Below, one piece after another: positions 32,803 through 42,333 of a stretch of DNA of 64,000 nucleotides. The notes beneath the pieces were generated by a model, which was not told the origin of the DNA, made no database searches, and worked only from the letters and a program-made list of their open reading frames with translations. Position 1 is the stretch's first letter. Each line of letters begins with the position of its first letter. The position numbers were made by a program, and so were the translations under genes. Source of the DNA: Neoceratodus forsteri (lineage: Eukaryota > Chordata > Ceratodontiformes > Ceratodontidae); assembly GCA_016271365.2 (NCBI GenBank), contig CM057456.1:164400501-164464500 (forward strand), given 5' to 3'.

Positions 32803-34425
32803 ACAACGTAAAGTAAAGTAGTAAAGTAAATTTTATTTTTTAAGCGCTTTTCAAAACCAAAGCGCTGCACAATTTAGCAAACATTAAGATTTACAAATTA
32901 TGACAAGAAATAAATAACAATAAAAATCACAGTAAAATCACAGAATCACAATAAAATCACTCTCCATATGCTTTTTGGAATAAATAGGTTTTTAACTCCG
33001 ACTTAAAACTCTCGACGGTCAGGCAGCTACGTATCCGATGAGGTAGAGAATTCCACAGGGTCAGGGCAGCGTAAGAAAATGCACGTGCCCCAGATGTTTT
33101 TAAACATACCCTGGGAATCTCTAGCAATCCCTCATCGGCGGATTGGAGTGAGCGAGAGGGACAGTAGGGAATGAGGAGATCTTGCAGGTACCGCGGTCCC
33201 TGTTCATGTAGGGCTTTATAGGCTAGTAAGCCAACCTTGAAGGTGATCCGCCACTGAACTGGCAGCCAGTGCAGTCCACGCAGCACAGGCGTAATATGAC
33301 TGTTTCTAGATGTCCCGGTCAAAAGCCTGGCTGCTGCGTTCTGCACCAGCTGCAAGCGGCGGATATCAACCCCCGGTAGCCCTAGGTATAGGGCATTGCA
33401 GTAATCAAGGCGAGAGGTCACAAAGACATGGACCAGTATAGGAAGGTCAGCCAGAGGAACTAGGTGTTTCACCCGGGTGATATTCCTAAGATGGTAAAAG
33501 GAAGATTTGACAACGGATGACACCTGCGATTTTAGGGTCAAACCGTCGTCAATAATAATGCCCAGATTACGTACCCGGTCTGAGGTTGAGAGCTGGGCAC
33601 CATCAGTCCATATGCCCGAAGGAAGCCCAGCCCTACAATCCGCCTCAAGGTGACCTGGGTCCACCACCAACACCTCAGTCTTATCCGGGTTTAACCTCAG
33701 CCAGCTAGCACTCATCCAGTCCTTGATCTCGGATAGACAGCTGTTAAGTATAGAGACTGCATCTTCAAGTCCGGGACTAAAGGACAAATACAGCTGGGTA
33801 TCATCTGCATAGCAGTGAAAACCCAGACTGTATCGCCTAATAATGTCTCCCAATGGCAGCATATAAACAGCGAACAACATGGGTGCCAAAATGGAACCCT
33901 GCGGTACCCCACAGGACAGGAAGATGGTATCAGAGGAATAAATTCCGGTGATAACCCTCTGTCTCCGACCCATGAGAAAAGATCGAAACCAATGCAGAAC
34001 TGTACCAGACAGACTGCAATAAAGCTGCAGGTGTTCCAAAAGCACACCATGGTCCACAGTATCAAATGCTGCAGAGAGATCAAGAAGGACTAGAATAGTA
34101 CGAGCCTTTCGATCTCTCGCAATCAGGAGATCATTTAGAACCCGAACAAGAGCAGTCTCAGTACTATGTCTTTTCCTAAATCCGGATTGAAGAGTATCAT
34201 AGATATTGTGATCTGTAAGATGGTCATCCAGTTGTAGCTCAACCACCTTTTCAATAACCTTGCCCACAAAGGGCAGGTTAGAGACAAGTCTGTAGTTAGC
34301 GGACAGTCTGATGAGTGGTCGAACGACCGCCTCATTTAGGGGATCAGGAAAGACTCCCTACTCCAAAGATTTCCAGATAATTTCAGCAAGGATCGGGCAG
34401 ATAGTATCTATGCAACTGCATGGTT
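32803..34425 (-). pseudogene. L2 LINE, RT to 3' end, mostly open
   Basis: A single minus-strand frame is open for 436 codons (34,267 to 32,957). Landmarks are VGKVIEKVVELQLDDHL, LQSGFRKRHSTETALVRVLN, VLLDLSAAFDTVDHGVLLEH (motif A), SCGVPQGSILAPMLFAVYM, FHCYADDTQLYLSF (motif C, intact YADD), WLRLNPDKTEVLVV, VRNLGIIIDDGLTLKSQ, RLQLVQNAAARLLTGTSR, VLRGLHWLPVQWRITFKVGL and ALTLWNSLPHRIR. Upstream codons continue to PDPLNEAVVRPLIRL, preceded by a stop near 34,360. The endonuclease is absent. The 3' UTR has paired AAGCGCTT and AAAGCGCT words and ends in a TTTACTTTAC-type tail at about 32,803. This is one of the least decayed LINEs here. Confidence 0.92.
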
Positions 34426-34613
34426 TTCAGGGTCCACGGTATTTATAATCCAGCTAGCCTGTCTACTCTCTAAGTACCCAAATGCACAGAATGTGGGCTA
34501 AGGACTAAGGTTGGGAATTAATCTCTCCTTCCATAAGCCACAAAAGAAATGACATAGGCTAATGTTCCTTTGGTATGCTGCCCCAGTACTGTGGAATTCC
34601 TTCCCACAACAAT

Positions 34614-37004
34614 TTTATTTATTTATTCAAAAGCTGGTAACCGAGAAAGGCACACTGAGCAGAAGCTTGTTTCCAGGTGCACCCTAGGGTACAATCAGGG
34701 TGAAAATATAAAAACAAAGGAAAATGCAATATCATGTAAGTGCAACCAAAAATAAGAGAACAATAATAAAATTTAAAGGTCGCAGGACAGTTTGAATTAC
34801 AAATTTAGAGGTTGTAAGTGCATAGGAGACCAGACAATGGAGGCAATATCAAACAGGAAATCTGAGTCAGAAAGATTTTGCTTGAGAGGCAGGAGGCTAA
34901 GGAGGGTTGTAGAAGGGGGATAGAGGAGGAGGAGTGGCATGAGAAATTTGTTCTAAGGATAAGATAAAGAAGGGATTTGAAGGAAGTGAGTGAGGGGGAA
35001 TGCCGAATATCCCAGGGAAGCTGATTCCAGAGAAAAGGGAGGCAATAGGAAAAAGCCGACTGACCTGCCCCAGTGTGAGGGTGGAGAAGGGAGAAAGAGT
35101 GATAGTCCCTGGATCAAAGGGAATAGGTGGGAGGAGAGGTAGGAAGGGAGTGTCCCGAACCAGTATTTGGCAATGATAGTGAGGCAATCAACCTCAGGCC
35201 TGTGGGAGGGGATAGTGACTTAATGGAGAGAGAGAAGAAGAGGAGAGAGTGGTGAGTCAGGGTTGGGGAAGAGATAGCAAAGTGACAGAATAAATTAAGG
35301 AGAGTGTCAAGTCTAGAGAGAGAAGTTGAAAGGGCAGAGCCGTAGACAATGTCAGCATAATCCATAACAGACAAGATCATTTTTGTGACTAGATCATGAA
35401 TGGTATGTAGAAGGAGGTAGTCTCTGTGGTGGTAGAGGATGCCAGGTTTTGGGCAGAGTTTAGTGCAGATGGCATCTATGTGGGAAGAGAAATCAAGACT
35501 GCTGATCAGCAAGACCCCTAGGTATTTGAAAGTGTGGACCAAGTCTAGGGAGGAGCCGTCCAGAGTGATGAACGCTGGGGAGGACTGGAGTCTGGACAAC
35601 CTCTGCCTGGAACCAAAGATCATTGAGACAGTTTTCTTAGTGTTTAATTTTAGCTGGTTGGCCTGAAACCACTGTTGAACTTTGTCAAGGTCATGCTGTA
35701 GGAGGGTAAGTACATCAGCAGTGGAGGAGCCTGAGGTGTAGATCATGGTATTGTCCACATACATGTGAGTTTGTGAGGTGGAGCAGACAGAGGGAAGGTC
35801 ATTTATAAAGAATGAAAAAAGAATGGGACCAAGTATGGAACCTTGGGGAACTCCAGCTTGGATAGAGAGGGAGGAGGATAGGACATTTCCAACTAGGACC
35901 AATTGCCGTCTGTTGTGCAAGTAGGAGCCGAACCAATTGCCTATAGAAGGTGCCAGCCTGGATGAAAGAAGTTTGTGGAGCAGAAGGTGGTGTGAGATGG
36001 AATCAATGGCCTTTGCCAGGTCTACAAAGATGGCAGCGGTGATTAGGCCTTGATCCATTGCTGTATAGATTGAGTCTGTGACTCACAGCAAGGAGGAAAT
36101 AGTTGAGTGCTGTTTCCTGAAGCCTGACTGGAAACAGGACAGAGTACCTGAAGCTGTTAGATGTTCCAAGAGCCTAGAATAAATCAGTGACTCTTGTAGT
36201 TTGGTGAGTGAAGGCAGAACAGAAATGGGCCTATAGTTGCTGGGAGAAGTAGGGTCCCCTCCTTTGTGGAGCAGTAGCACCTTGGCCAATTTCCAGGCCT
36301 GAGGGATGGTGCTGGTTGATAGGGAGAGGTTGAGGAAGTGGGCAAGGAGGTGGCAATGGCTGGGGCAGAGATACAGAGGAGCTTTTGGGTGAAGTCCATT
36401 AGGGCTGGATTTTGCAGGGTTAAGAGACATTAGTCCCTGGTAGACTTCTGTTGGAGAGATGGAGGGAAAGTTAAAGCCATTATTGGGGGAGGGGGACCTG
36501 TGGGGGTAAGAGTGAGATGGTCAGGGAGAGTGCTGGTAGTGAAGAATTTGTTGAAAGTCTCAGCAATAGAGGATGGGTTGGAGATAGTGAAGGCTTCAAT
36601 TATAAGGACAGTGGGGGTGTGAATTGGAGGTGGGTCAGTGAGAGAGTGTATAATGTTCCAGAAGTTAGTTGTAGTGCTGGAATTTGCCTGTACTTGCAAT
36701 CTGAAATAAACAGCTTTGGCTTGTCAGATAGCCTTGGTACAGGCATTTCTGTGGGATTTGTATACTTGTAGTTGTGCTGGGGACAGGGAGGCTTTAAATT
36801 GTGCCCAGTATCTGTCTCGGTTTCTGTAGAGGGTTAGAAGGTCTGACATAATCCACAGGTGGTGGCGACGCTTGACTCTGGCCTTTTTTAAGAGAGCGTG
36901 GCTATTCCAGATCTGATTTAAGGTGTTGATGAAGAGATGGAGGGCTGAGTCAACATCAGGGGCTGAGAACACAGGAGACCAGTCAGCTTGAGCTAGGTCC
37001 TGAA
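34614..37004 (-). pseudogene. LINE ORF2 relic (L2/Rex-like), interrupted by hAT
   Basis: From 37,004 downward the minus strand reads DLAQADWSPVFSAPDVDSAL, KARVKRRHHLWIMSDLLTLY (linker), then PQAWKLAKVLLLHKGGDPTS, YRPISVLPSLTKLQESLIYS and QSGFRKQHST. After a stop, DQGLITAAIFVDLAKAIDSI (motif A), QAGVPQGSILGPILFSFFIN and MYVDNTMIYTSG follow. Motif C is YVDN instead of YADD, so a catalytic aspartate is lost. Thumb and C-terminal remains run to about 34,900 and a 3' tail with an ATTTATTTATT start lies at 34,614. The 5' part ends exactly where the hAT terminus begins. Stops and frameshifts make it inactive. Confidence 0.88.
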
Positions 37005-37145
37005 TAGAGATGCAGCGAATTTTTAATCTGCTGGTGAAGTGAACTTGAAGTGGGCACTGCAAAGTGCTCACTTCGCGTTATCATTATTACTTCACATTGC
37101 ATTATGCCGTAACGCGAAGTAAGGCGAAGTGAGAAGTAAATAGGC
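37005..37145. promoter_or_regulatory. hAT left terminus and subterminal repeats
   Basis: Within 140 bp the words GAAGTGAAC, CACTTCGCGTTA, TAACGCGAAGTAAG and GCGAAGTGAGAAGT recur in both orientations. Subterminal repeats of this kind are where hAT transposases with BED fingers bind. The right end (46,894-47,133) has the same word set, for example GAAGTGAGGCGAAGC and TAACGCGAAGTACT. This supports the pairing of the two ends as one element. Confidence 0.65.
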
Positions 37146-37411
37146 AGCCCCACACATCACATGGCTTACAGTACTGTAAGTCACATGCTTTAGCCAGACA
37201 GGAAGGAAGTGAGTCAGAGAAGCAGTTTCACTTTCTCCATTGCATTCCTAGAGGAAGAAGGCTTGTGAGAGAGCAGTGTAGAAGTCAGTGACAAAGTGCT
37301 TATTGACTTTGTAAAACAACAGCTTTTTTAAAAGCTATCTTTATTTAGTTTTTGTATTGTGTTTGTGATTTTTTTTGGTAGTTAATTTTTTTTTTTATAA
37401 GTGTTGTTTTG

Positions 37412-37414
<3 letters not shown>

Positions 37415-37463
<49 letters not shown>
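37415..37463. repeat. GT microsatellite
   Basis: A run of about 24 GT dinucleotides lies immediately upstream of the plus-strand BED-like ORF of the hAT element. Confidence 0.95.
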
Positions 37464-37482
37464 TGTGGCTTGGTGGGAGGAG

Positions 37483-38350
37483 ATGGATGTGGACCCTGAA
37501 GGCGAGTTGTTGGCCCGTGGACATGGCAGGAGGAGGCGGACATATGGGGCGGTCGTGTCATGCTGGACCGCCCTGACTCCCTGGGTGTTGCTTCCCCATT
37601 TTGAAGCAACAGCAGTAGCAGCAGCACCAGTGCCACCGGTGGCTGCTGTATGTCCACCTTCTCTGCCACTACCACCTCCACCGGTAGCAGCTGTAGTGGC
37701 TCCAGCAGCACCCCCTCCACCACTTCCACAGCCACAGGAGGTGCCCCTAGAAAATCAAGGTGGTGCGAACCATGTGACTTGTGTGAGGACTATGTCGGGT
37801 CCCCCCCAGCTCCTCAGTGTGGGAGTTTTTTAACTCTGTGGGGTGAGACAGCACAGTCGTGGTGTGCCCTGTGTGTGGTGTGCTGGTGCATCGTGGCCCC
37901 CGTGGGACACATTTGGGGACCGGTGGCTGGCGCACCCACATGCTCAACCACCACAAGGCAGAGTGGCAGGCTGCCAAAGAAGGGGCCAGGCGTCCAAGTG
38001 CTGGCCCTTCTGTGGCAGTGGCTGAGGGTGCTGCTGGGTCAGAATTGTGCCACACAGTCACTGCTGCAGCAGGAGGAGGGCCAGTACAGCAGCTGCTCCA
38101 CCACCACCACCACAGCCACCAGCACCACCTTCTCCACCACCACCCCCGCTACCTGGATTCCCAGCTGTAGTGGACCCCGCCACAGTCCCTGCAACACAGC
38201 ATGACATCTTCCTGTTGTGGGTGGCTCAGTCAGAGGGTTGGTGCTTTGCAGCAGCAGGTCCACACAGTAGAAGAGCAGCAGCAGCAAATGGTTTGAATGC
38301 TACACCTACTGCTGGACCACCACGGCATCCCATGGCCACAGTAACTTACG
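37483..38350 (+). pseudogene. BED-finger-like ORF on the strand opposite to the hAT transposase
   Basis: A frame starts at ATG 37,483 (MDVDPEGELLARGHGRRRRT), continues through a Pro/Ala-rich stretch and stops at 37,833. After a frame change the sequence reads CPVCGVLVHRGPRG and HLGTGGWRTHMLNHHKAEW (about 37,868-37,970): two cysteines, about 20 residues, then a His cluster, the layout of a BED zinc finger. The finger on the minus strand near 44,850-44,925 (CQVCHVCVN, then GSHLGMGGQHTHLKNRHLAL) is clearly similar. A His/Pro-rich tail and DPATVPATQHDIFLLWVAQS follow. I infer a second DNA-binding protein, or a relic of a nested related element. At least one frameshift is present. Confidence 0.5.
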
Positions 38351-38440
38351 TGATTGTTTTCTGGCCCCAACCCCACTATTGCGTTGTACTGTTTTTGTGT
38401 GTTTTTTCTTTGATGCTGTTTAATAATACACATTTTCCCT

Positions 38441-38992
38441 TCCAGGGGAATTCTTCTTGCCCCACATAGTGCAATACATTTCTGTGAAAACCACCCATAA
38501 TTTCATTACAGTGTGTCATATGATGGAGGAACTCCTGTTCTGAAACGTCGCTTACATTCTACCTCCCTTCTCAGCAACGTTAGGACGTGATGCCAGGGAG
38601 TACATATGTGCATACTCCATTACAGTGAATATCCGATTGTCCGGCAGTTTTCTGAATCTTTCTTTATGTTATAATGGTCAGTTTGTGGTGAAATGTGTGG
38701 GCACGTTTCCAGTAAGAAGAGCCTTGTTAGTGGAAATATTTCCACATTTCACCACAAAGTAAACCTTATAACATAAGGAAACATTGGGATAGCTGTCGGA
38801 CCTTCACTATAGTGGAGCATGCACCTGCACTCCCCCTGGCATCATGTCCTAACGTTGCTGAGAAAGGGGGGTCTGAATGTGGGCAGCTTTTCTGAACGGT
38901 AATTCCTCCGTGACGTGACACACTGTAATGAAATTACGGGCAGTGTTCACAGAAATATATTGCACTCTGTGGAGCAAGAAATATTCCTGTGG
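38441..38992. repeat. 550 bp palindrome within the hAT element
   Basis: The left arm 38441-38700 and right arm 38741-38992 are inverted copies separated by 40 bp. Matching blocks are TTTCATTACAGTGTGTCA against TGACACACTGTAATGAAA, CTCAGCAACGTTAGGAC against GTCCTAACGTTGCTGAG, and TTTGTGGTGAAATGTG against CACATTTCACCACAAA. Even the loop edges pair (TTTCCA with TGGAAA). Identity between the arms looks near 80 percent. It could be a foldback MITE that entered the hAT, or an internal hairpin of the hAT itself. No ORF. Confidence 0.8.
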
Positions 38993-39657
38993 GAGTAAGG
39001 CCCCCCCATATTAGGTTATGTGCATCACCATAACTATGTAATGTGGTGAATCTATGTAAAGCAGCAGCACAGCAGCAATCTGTCGAGAACTCTGAGCTAT
39101 ATTTTTTAATGCTATGTTACAACTTCCTTTACTTACAACCTGACTGACTGGAATGATACGAGAATTTGCAGTAGTTGAGTCTGCTGTACTACCATTTTTC
39201 ATGTGTGAAATAATGAAAGGAGCATTCCTTATAAATTGGTGCTAACCAGATCTTTGTCATTGTTTTCCTCTGCTTTTCTCCATCACATCAGTTAGTTGTT
39301 ACATATCACTTCTGTTGTTAATCAATAGTTATGCAGCAGGCAGTGTTTTATGACACCATGGAACAATAGTTATTGAAAAGCAGCTGCAAATAAATATAAA
39401 CCTGGTCAGAACAATATTGGAAGGCGTGCTCATTGTTTTCCATACATGAAAAAAAGTAGTCAACTAAGTAAAGCAGACATAAACTGTGAAAAGAAGCATA
39501 TCATTCAAGTCACGACTCAAAGGTAACTAGTGGCTGTGGCAATGTAAAGTAGCATAAAAAAGTACAGTTCAAAATTGTCACGACATTCTTGCAATGCTGC
39601 TTTAATTGCAATGTCAGTATGACATCATGAGCTCACAACAATCACACAACACACAAA
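38993..39657. other. hAT interior without recognised gene
   Basis: Ordinary AT-rich sequence. I recognise no ORF, repeat or splice pattern. Confidence 0.3.
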
Positions 39658-39923
39658 AGTGGCACAGAGTCCCAGATTTTTTCTGCAGGCCCAAAATGCA
39701 TCCTCCTTGTGTGCAGAAAACTGACAAGTGGTAACACAGTGAAATGGGAGTGTTTCAGCACATAGAAAGTCCCCCAGAATTAATGGCGCACTCAGTCATG
39801 CGCGCAGTGGTGGCTCAGAGTCCCAATTTTTTTTCTGCTGGCAAAATGCATCTTCCTTGGGTGCAGAAAATTGACAAGTGGTAACAGTGAAATGGGAGTG
39901 TTTCAGCACATACAAAGTCCCAC
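39658..39923. repeat. Direct duplication of about 120 bp
   Basis: A block containing AGAGTCCCA, a T-run, TTCTGC, CAAAATGCATC, CCTTG, GTGCAGAAAA and TTGACAAGTGGTAAC occurs at about 39,665-39,775 and again at about 39,815-39,922. Both copies end in GGGAGTGTTTCAGCACATA and AAAGTCCC. It lies just upstream of the TA-flanked hammerhead repeat. Confidence 0.75.
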
Positions 39924-40059
39924 AGTATAAAATGATGACCGTGAGTGTTCTGTTGCTGGTCCAATGTGTTCTACGAGGCGATTCGAGCAAATGCAATGTG
40001 ATCATCTCAACTGGATTGAAGGGTGCCCTTTGGCTGTACACTAATAATAGCCTTGGTGA

Positions 40060-40111
<52 letters not shown>

Positions 40112-40323
40112 GACAAAGAACCTCTGTGTGTAAACACTGAGGCAAGGGTTACCCCAAAGGGCATTTGGTTGGGAAGCTACGTTTCAAGAAAATACAAAAT
40201 CACACATGCCCACACAATGTAAAGCATCATGGGCTGCATATGCAAATCACCACAGAATGTTATGCTGGTTCAACTTTAAGCAGAATTGCATGGTGCTGAA
40301 AGGCCTCTCACACAGTTTGTAAA

Positions 40324-40399
40324 GGGTGCTAACAGATTACATAGACACGTGTTTCATCCTACCAGGACTCATCAGTATGCCTCATCGGTTTGGCACCCC
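40324..40399 (-). ncRNA. Type I hammerhead ribozyme (copy 1)
   Basis: On the minus strand CUGAUGA (complement of 40,369-40,375) is followed by helix II (GUCC with GGAU, one G-U pair), then GAAA (40,352-40,355). Next come the self-complementary CACGUG and the cleavage triplet GUC. Helix I starts UAUG after the cleavage site and pairs perfectly with CAUA before CUGAUGA. The outer part of helix I has two mismatches compared with copy 2. All invariant core nucleotides are present. Confidence 0.8.
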
Positions 40400-40692
40400 A
40401 GTGGAATGAACCAGCTACTCTAAGACAGTCTGTCTGGGTTATGTTGTGGTGAACCCATTAAAATAAAAAACTATTTAAAAGACAAAGAACCTCTGTGCGC
40501 AAACACTGAGGCGAGGGCTACCCCAAAGGGCATTTGGCTGGGAAGCTAAGTTTCAAGAAAATACAAAATCACACATGCCCACACAATGCAAAGCATCATG
40601 GGCTGCATATGCAAATCACCACAGAATGTTATGCTGGTTCAACTTTAAGCAGAATTGCATGGTGCCGAAAGGCCTCTCACACAGTTTGCAAA

Positions 40693-40768
40693 GGGTGCTA
40701 ACAGATGACACAGACACGTGTTTCGTCCTACCAGGACTCATCAGTATGCCTCATCTGTTCGACACCCC
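40693..40768 (-). ncRNA. Type I hammerhead ribozyme (copy 2)
   Basis: The minus strand has CUGAUGA (complement of 40,738-40,744), helix II GUCC/GGAC with loop UGGUA, and GAAA (40,721-40,724). Then the palindromic CACGUG forms helix III only in a dimer, and GUC gives predicted cleavage between the complements of 40,713 and 40,712. Helix I consists of UGUG with CAUA (40,709-40,712 with 40,745-40,748, one G-U), a GG bulge, nine perfect pairs (40,700-40,708 with 40,751-40,759) and five outer pairs (40,693-40,697 with 40,763-40,767). A tiny helix III is known from newt satellite 2 and PLE hammerheads, which act as dimers. Confidence 0.85.
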
Positions 40769-40992
40769 AGTGGAATGAACCAGCTACCCTAAGATGGTCT
40801 GTCTAGGTTATGTTGTGGTGAACCCATTAAAATAAAAAACTATTTAAAAGACAAAGAACTTCTGTGCATAAACACTGAGGCAAGGGTTACCCCAAAGGGC
40901 ATTTGGCTGGGAAGCCAAGTTTCAAGAAAATACAAAATCACACATACCCACAGAATGCAAAGCATCATGGGCTGCATATGCAAATCACCACA

Positions 40993-41042
<50 letters not shown>

Positions 41043-41044
<2 letters not shown>

Positions 41045-41905
41045 TTGTGAATTAGGTGAGGAGGGGTTGAAATGGACATCTACTCATGGCATTGTTCTGC
41101 ATCACAAGTCACAGAAACTGTTGGTGTGCACATTCCAGTGTGCTCAGTGATAATTTTTGCACTGAAACTGGAAGCGGTGAACTCTCAAGCACATGAAGGT
41201 AAGTATTTTTGGGGAGGGTGGGGATCTATAATTGCTGGTTTGTCTGTAATGGTTTCTTATTTTGTTACTTCTTCACAGATTTCATCTGCATCCTTCTGGA
41301 GTCCGGTTGTTGTTAATGATGGTCATAGTCATCTAATGAAATGACTTCTGCATGTTGCATGTGTGCCCAAGCTCGGGGAAGGGGGTGCCTGATGTTGAAG
41401 AACTTTTTTGGATAAGGCCAGTTTGACAGAAAAACAAAGCACCTGGAAGTTTCCTAATAAAAGCAATGAATGATTTCTTACAACTTAATTGTTATTTCCT
41501 TCCCTGGTTCTGAATCTCAAGTCAAGTTACACTGAAACCCACAGCTTGTCAACTAACACAACCTGTGTGCAATATTTGCTGCAGTCTTTCCAAAACAATG
41601 AAACGGATGAAATAAAATCTTCATACTTACCAGAATGGATTTCACATGGATATTCCATTGGTTCCTCTCTGTACGGTACAGCTGCGCTACCATTCCCACC
41701 AAGTTTTAGTGATGGAGACATTTTGTTAATCTGTAAAAGAAACAAAATAAGTGTACTATATGTGTTTTACCATTGCGGCTCTGAAAAGCTACAGAAAACA
41801 AAACATGCAACTAAAGGAAGTGAAGCAGCATAACAAACATGAGTACACATACTCACTTTATGGTTTAAATATTAAGAAGCTTTGTGTCTCTGGCTGATGG
41901 ATGTG
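41043..41905. other. hAT interior between ribozyme repeat and minisatellite
   Basis: Open frames up to 114 codons (for example 41,489-41,833 plus) show no domain that I recognise. The stretch around 41,630-41,740 has splice-like words on both strands but no convincing exon. It may be part of the hAT 3' region, since the transposase runs on the minus strand. Confidence 0.25.
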
Positions 41906-42310
41906 GTGGTCTGGACAGACTCAGGCAGTGGCTAACAGCAGTCCTGGTGGTGGTGGTCCGGGAGGTGGACAGACTCAGGCTCAGTGGTGGCAGTGGCTAA
42001 CAGCAGTCCCTGTGGTGGTGGTGGTGGTCCGTGGGGTGGACAGACTCAGGCTCAGTGGTGGCAGTGACTAGCAGCAGTCCCGGTGGTGGTGGTCTGGGGG
42101 GTGGACAGACTCAGACTCAGTGGTGGCAGTGGCTAACAGTAGTCCTAGTGGTGGTGGTGGTCCAGGGGGTGGACAGACTCAGGCTCAGTGGTGGCAGTGG
42201 CTTACAGCAGTCCTAGTGGTGGTGGTGGTGGTGGTCCGAGGGGCAAACAGACTTAGGCTCAGTGGTGGAAGTGGCTAGCAGCAGTCCCAGTGGTGGTGGT
42301 CAAGGGGGGC
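41906..42310. repeat. GGTGGT-rich minisatellite
   Basis: About six units of about 60-75 bp contain GGACAGACTCAGGCTCAGTG, GTGGCAGTGGCTAACAGCAG and TCC.GGTGGTGGTGG. Units differ in the number of GGT triplets. It lies just downstream of the transposase stop region on the minus strand, so in its 3' UTR. Confidence 0.9.
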
Positions 42311-42333
42311 ACATCGCCTTTTAAAATCATCAG

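Larger units (their letters stand above)
40061..41042 (-). mobile_element. Retrozyme-like tandem repeat, 369 bp monomers, TA-flanked
   Basis: The word AGACAAAGAA marks monomer starts at 40,111, 40,480 and 40,849, both steps being 369 bp. The first two monomers are complete and very similar; the third stops after about 145 bp. TA dinucleotide runs border the array on both sides (40,061-40,107 and 40,994-41,042). Each complete monomer holds one minus-strand hammerhead ribozyme. No protein is encoded. Tandem non-coding monomers with one type I hammerhead each are the defining layout of animal retrozymes, and hammerheads also occur in the terminal repeats of Penelope-like elements. The TA flanks may be the insertion target. 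Confidence 0.75.

Noticed and set aside
37382..37735. Minus-strand frame with a His-Thr repeat
   Set aside because: It is the GT microsatellite read in reverse plus the shadow of the plus-strand Pro/Ala-rich ORF.
39796..41079. Frames with Ile-Tyr repeats
   Set aside because: They are translations of the TA microsatellites and cannot be regarded as coding.
42031..42216. Gly/Val-rich frame in the GGTGGT repeats
   Set aside because: Minisatellite composition only.
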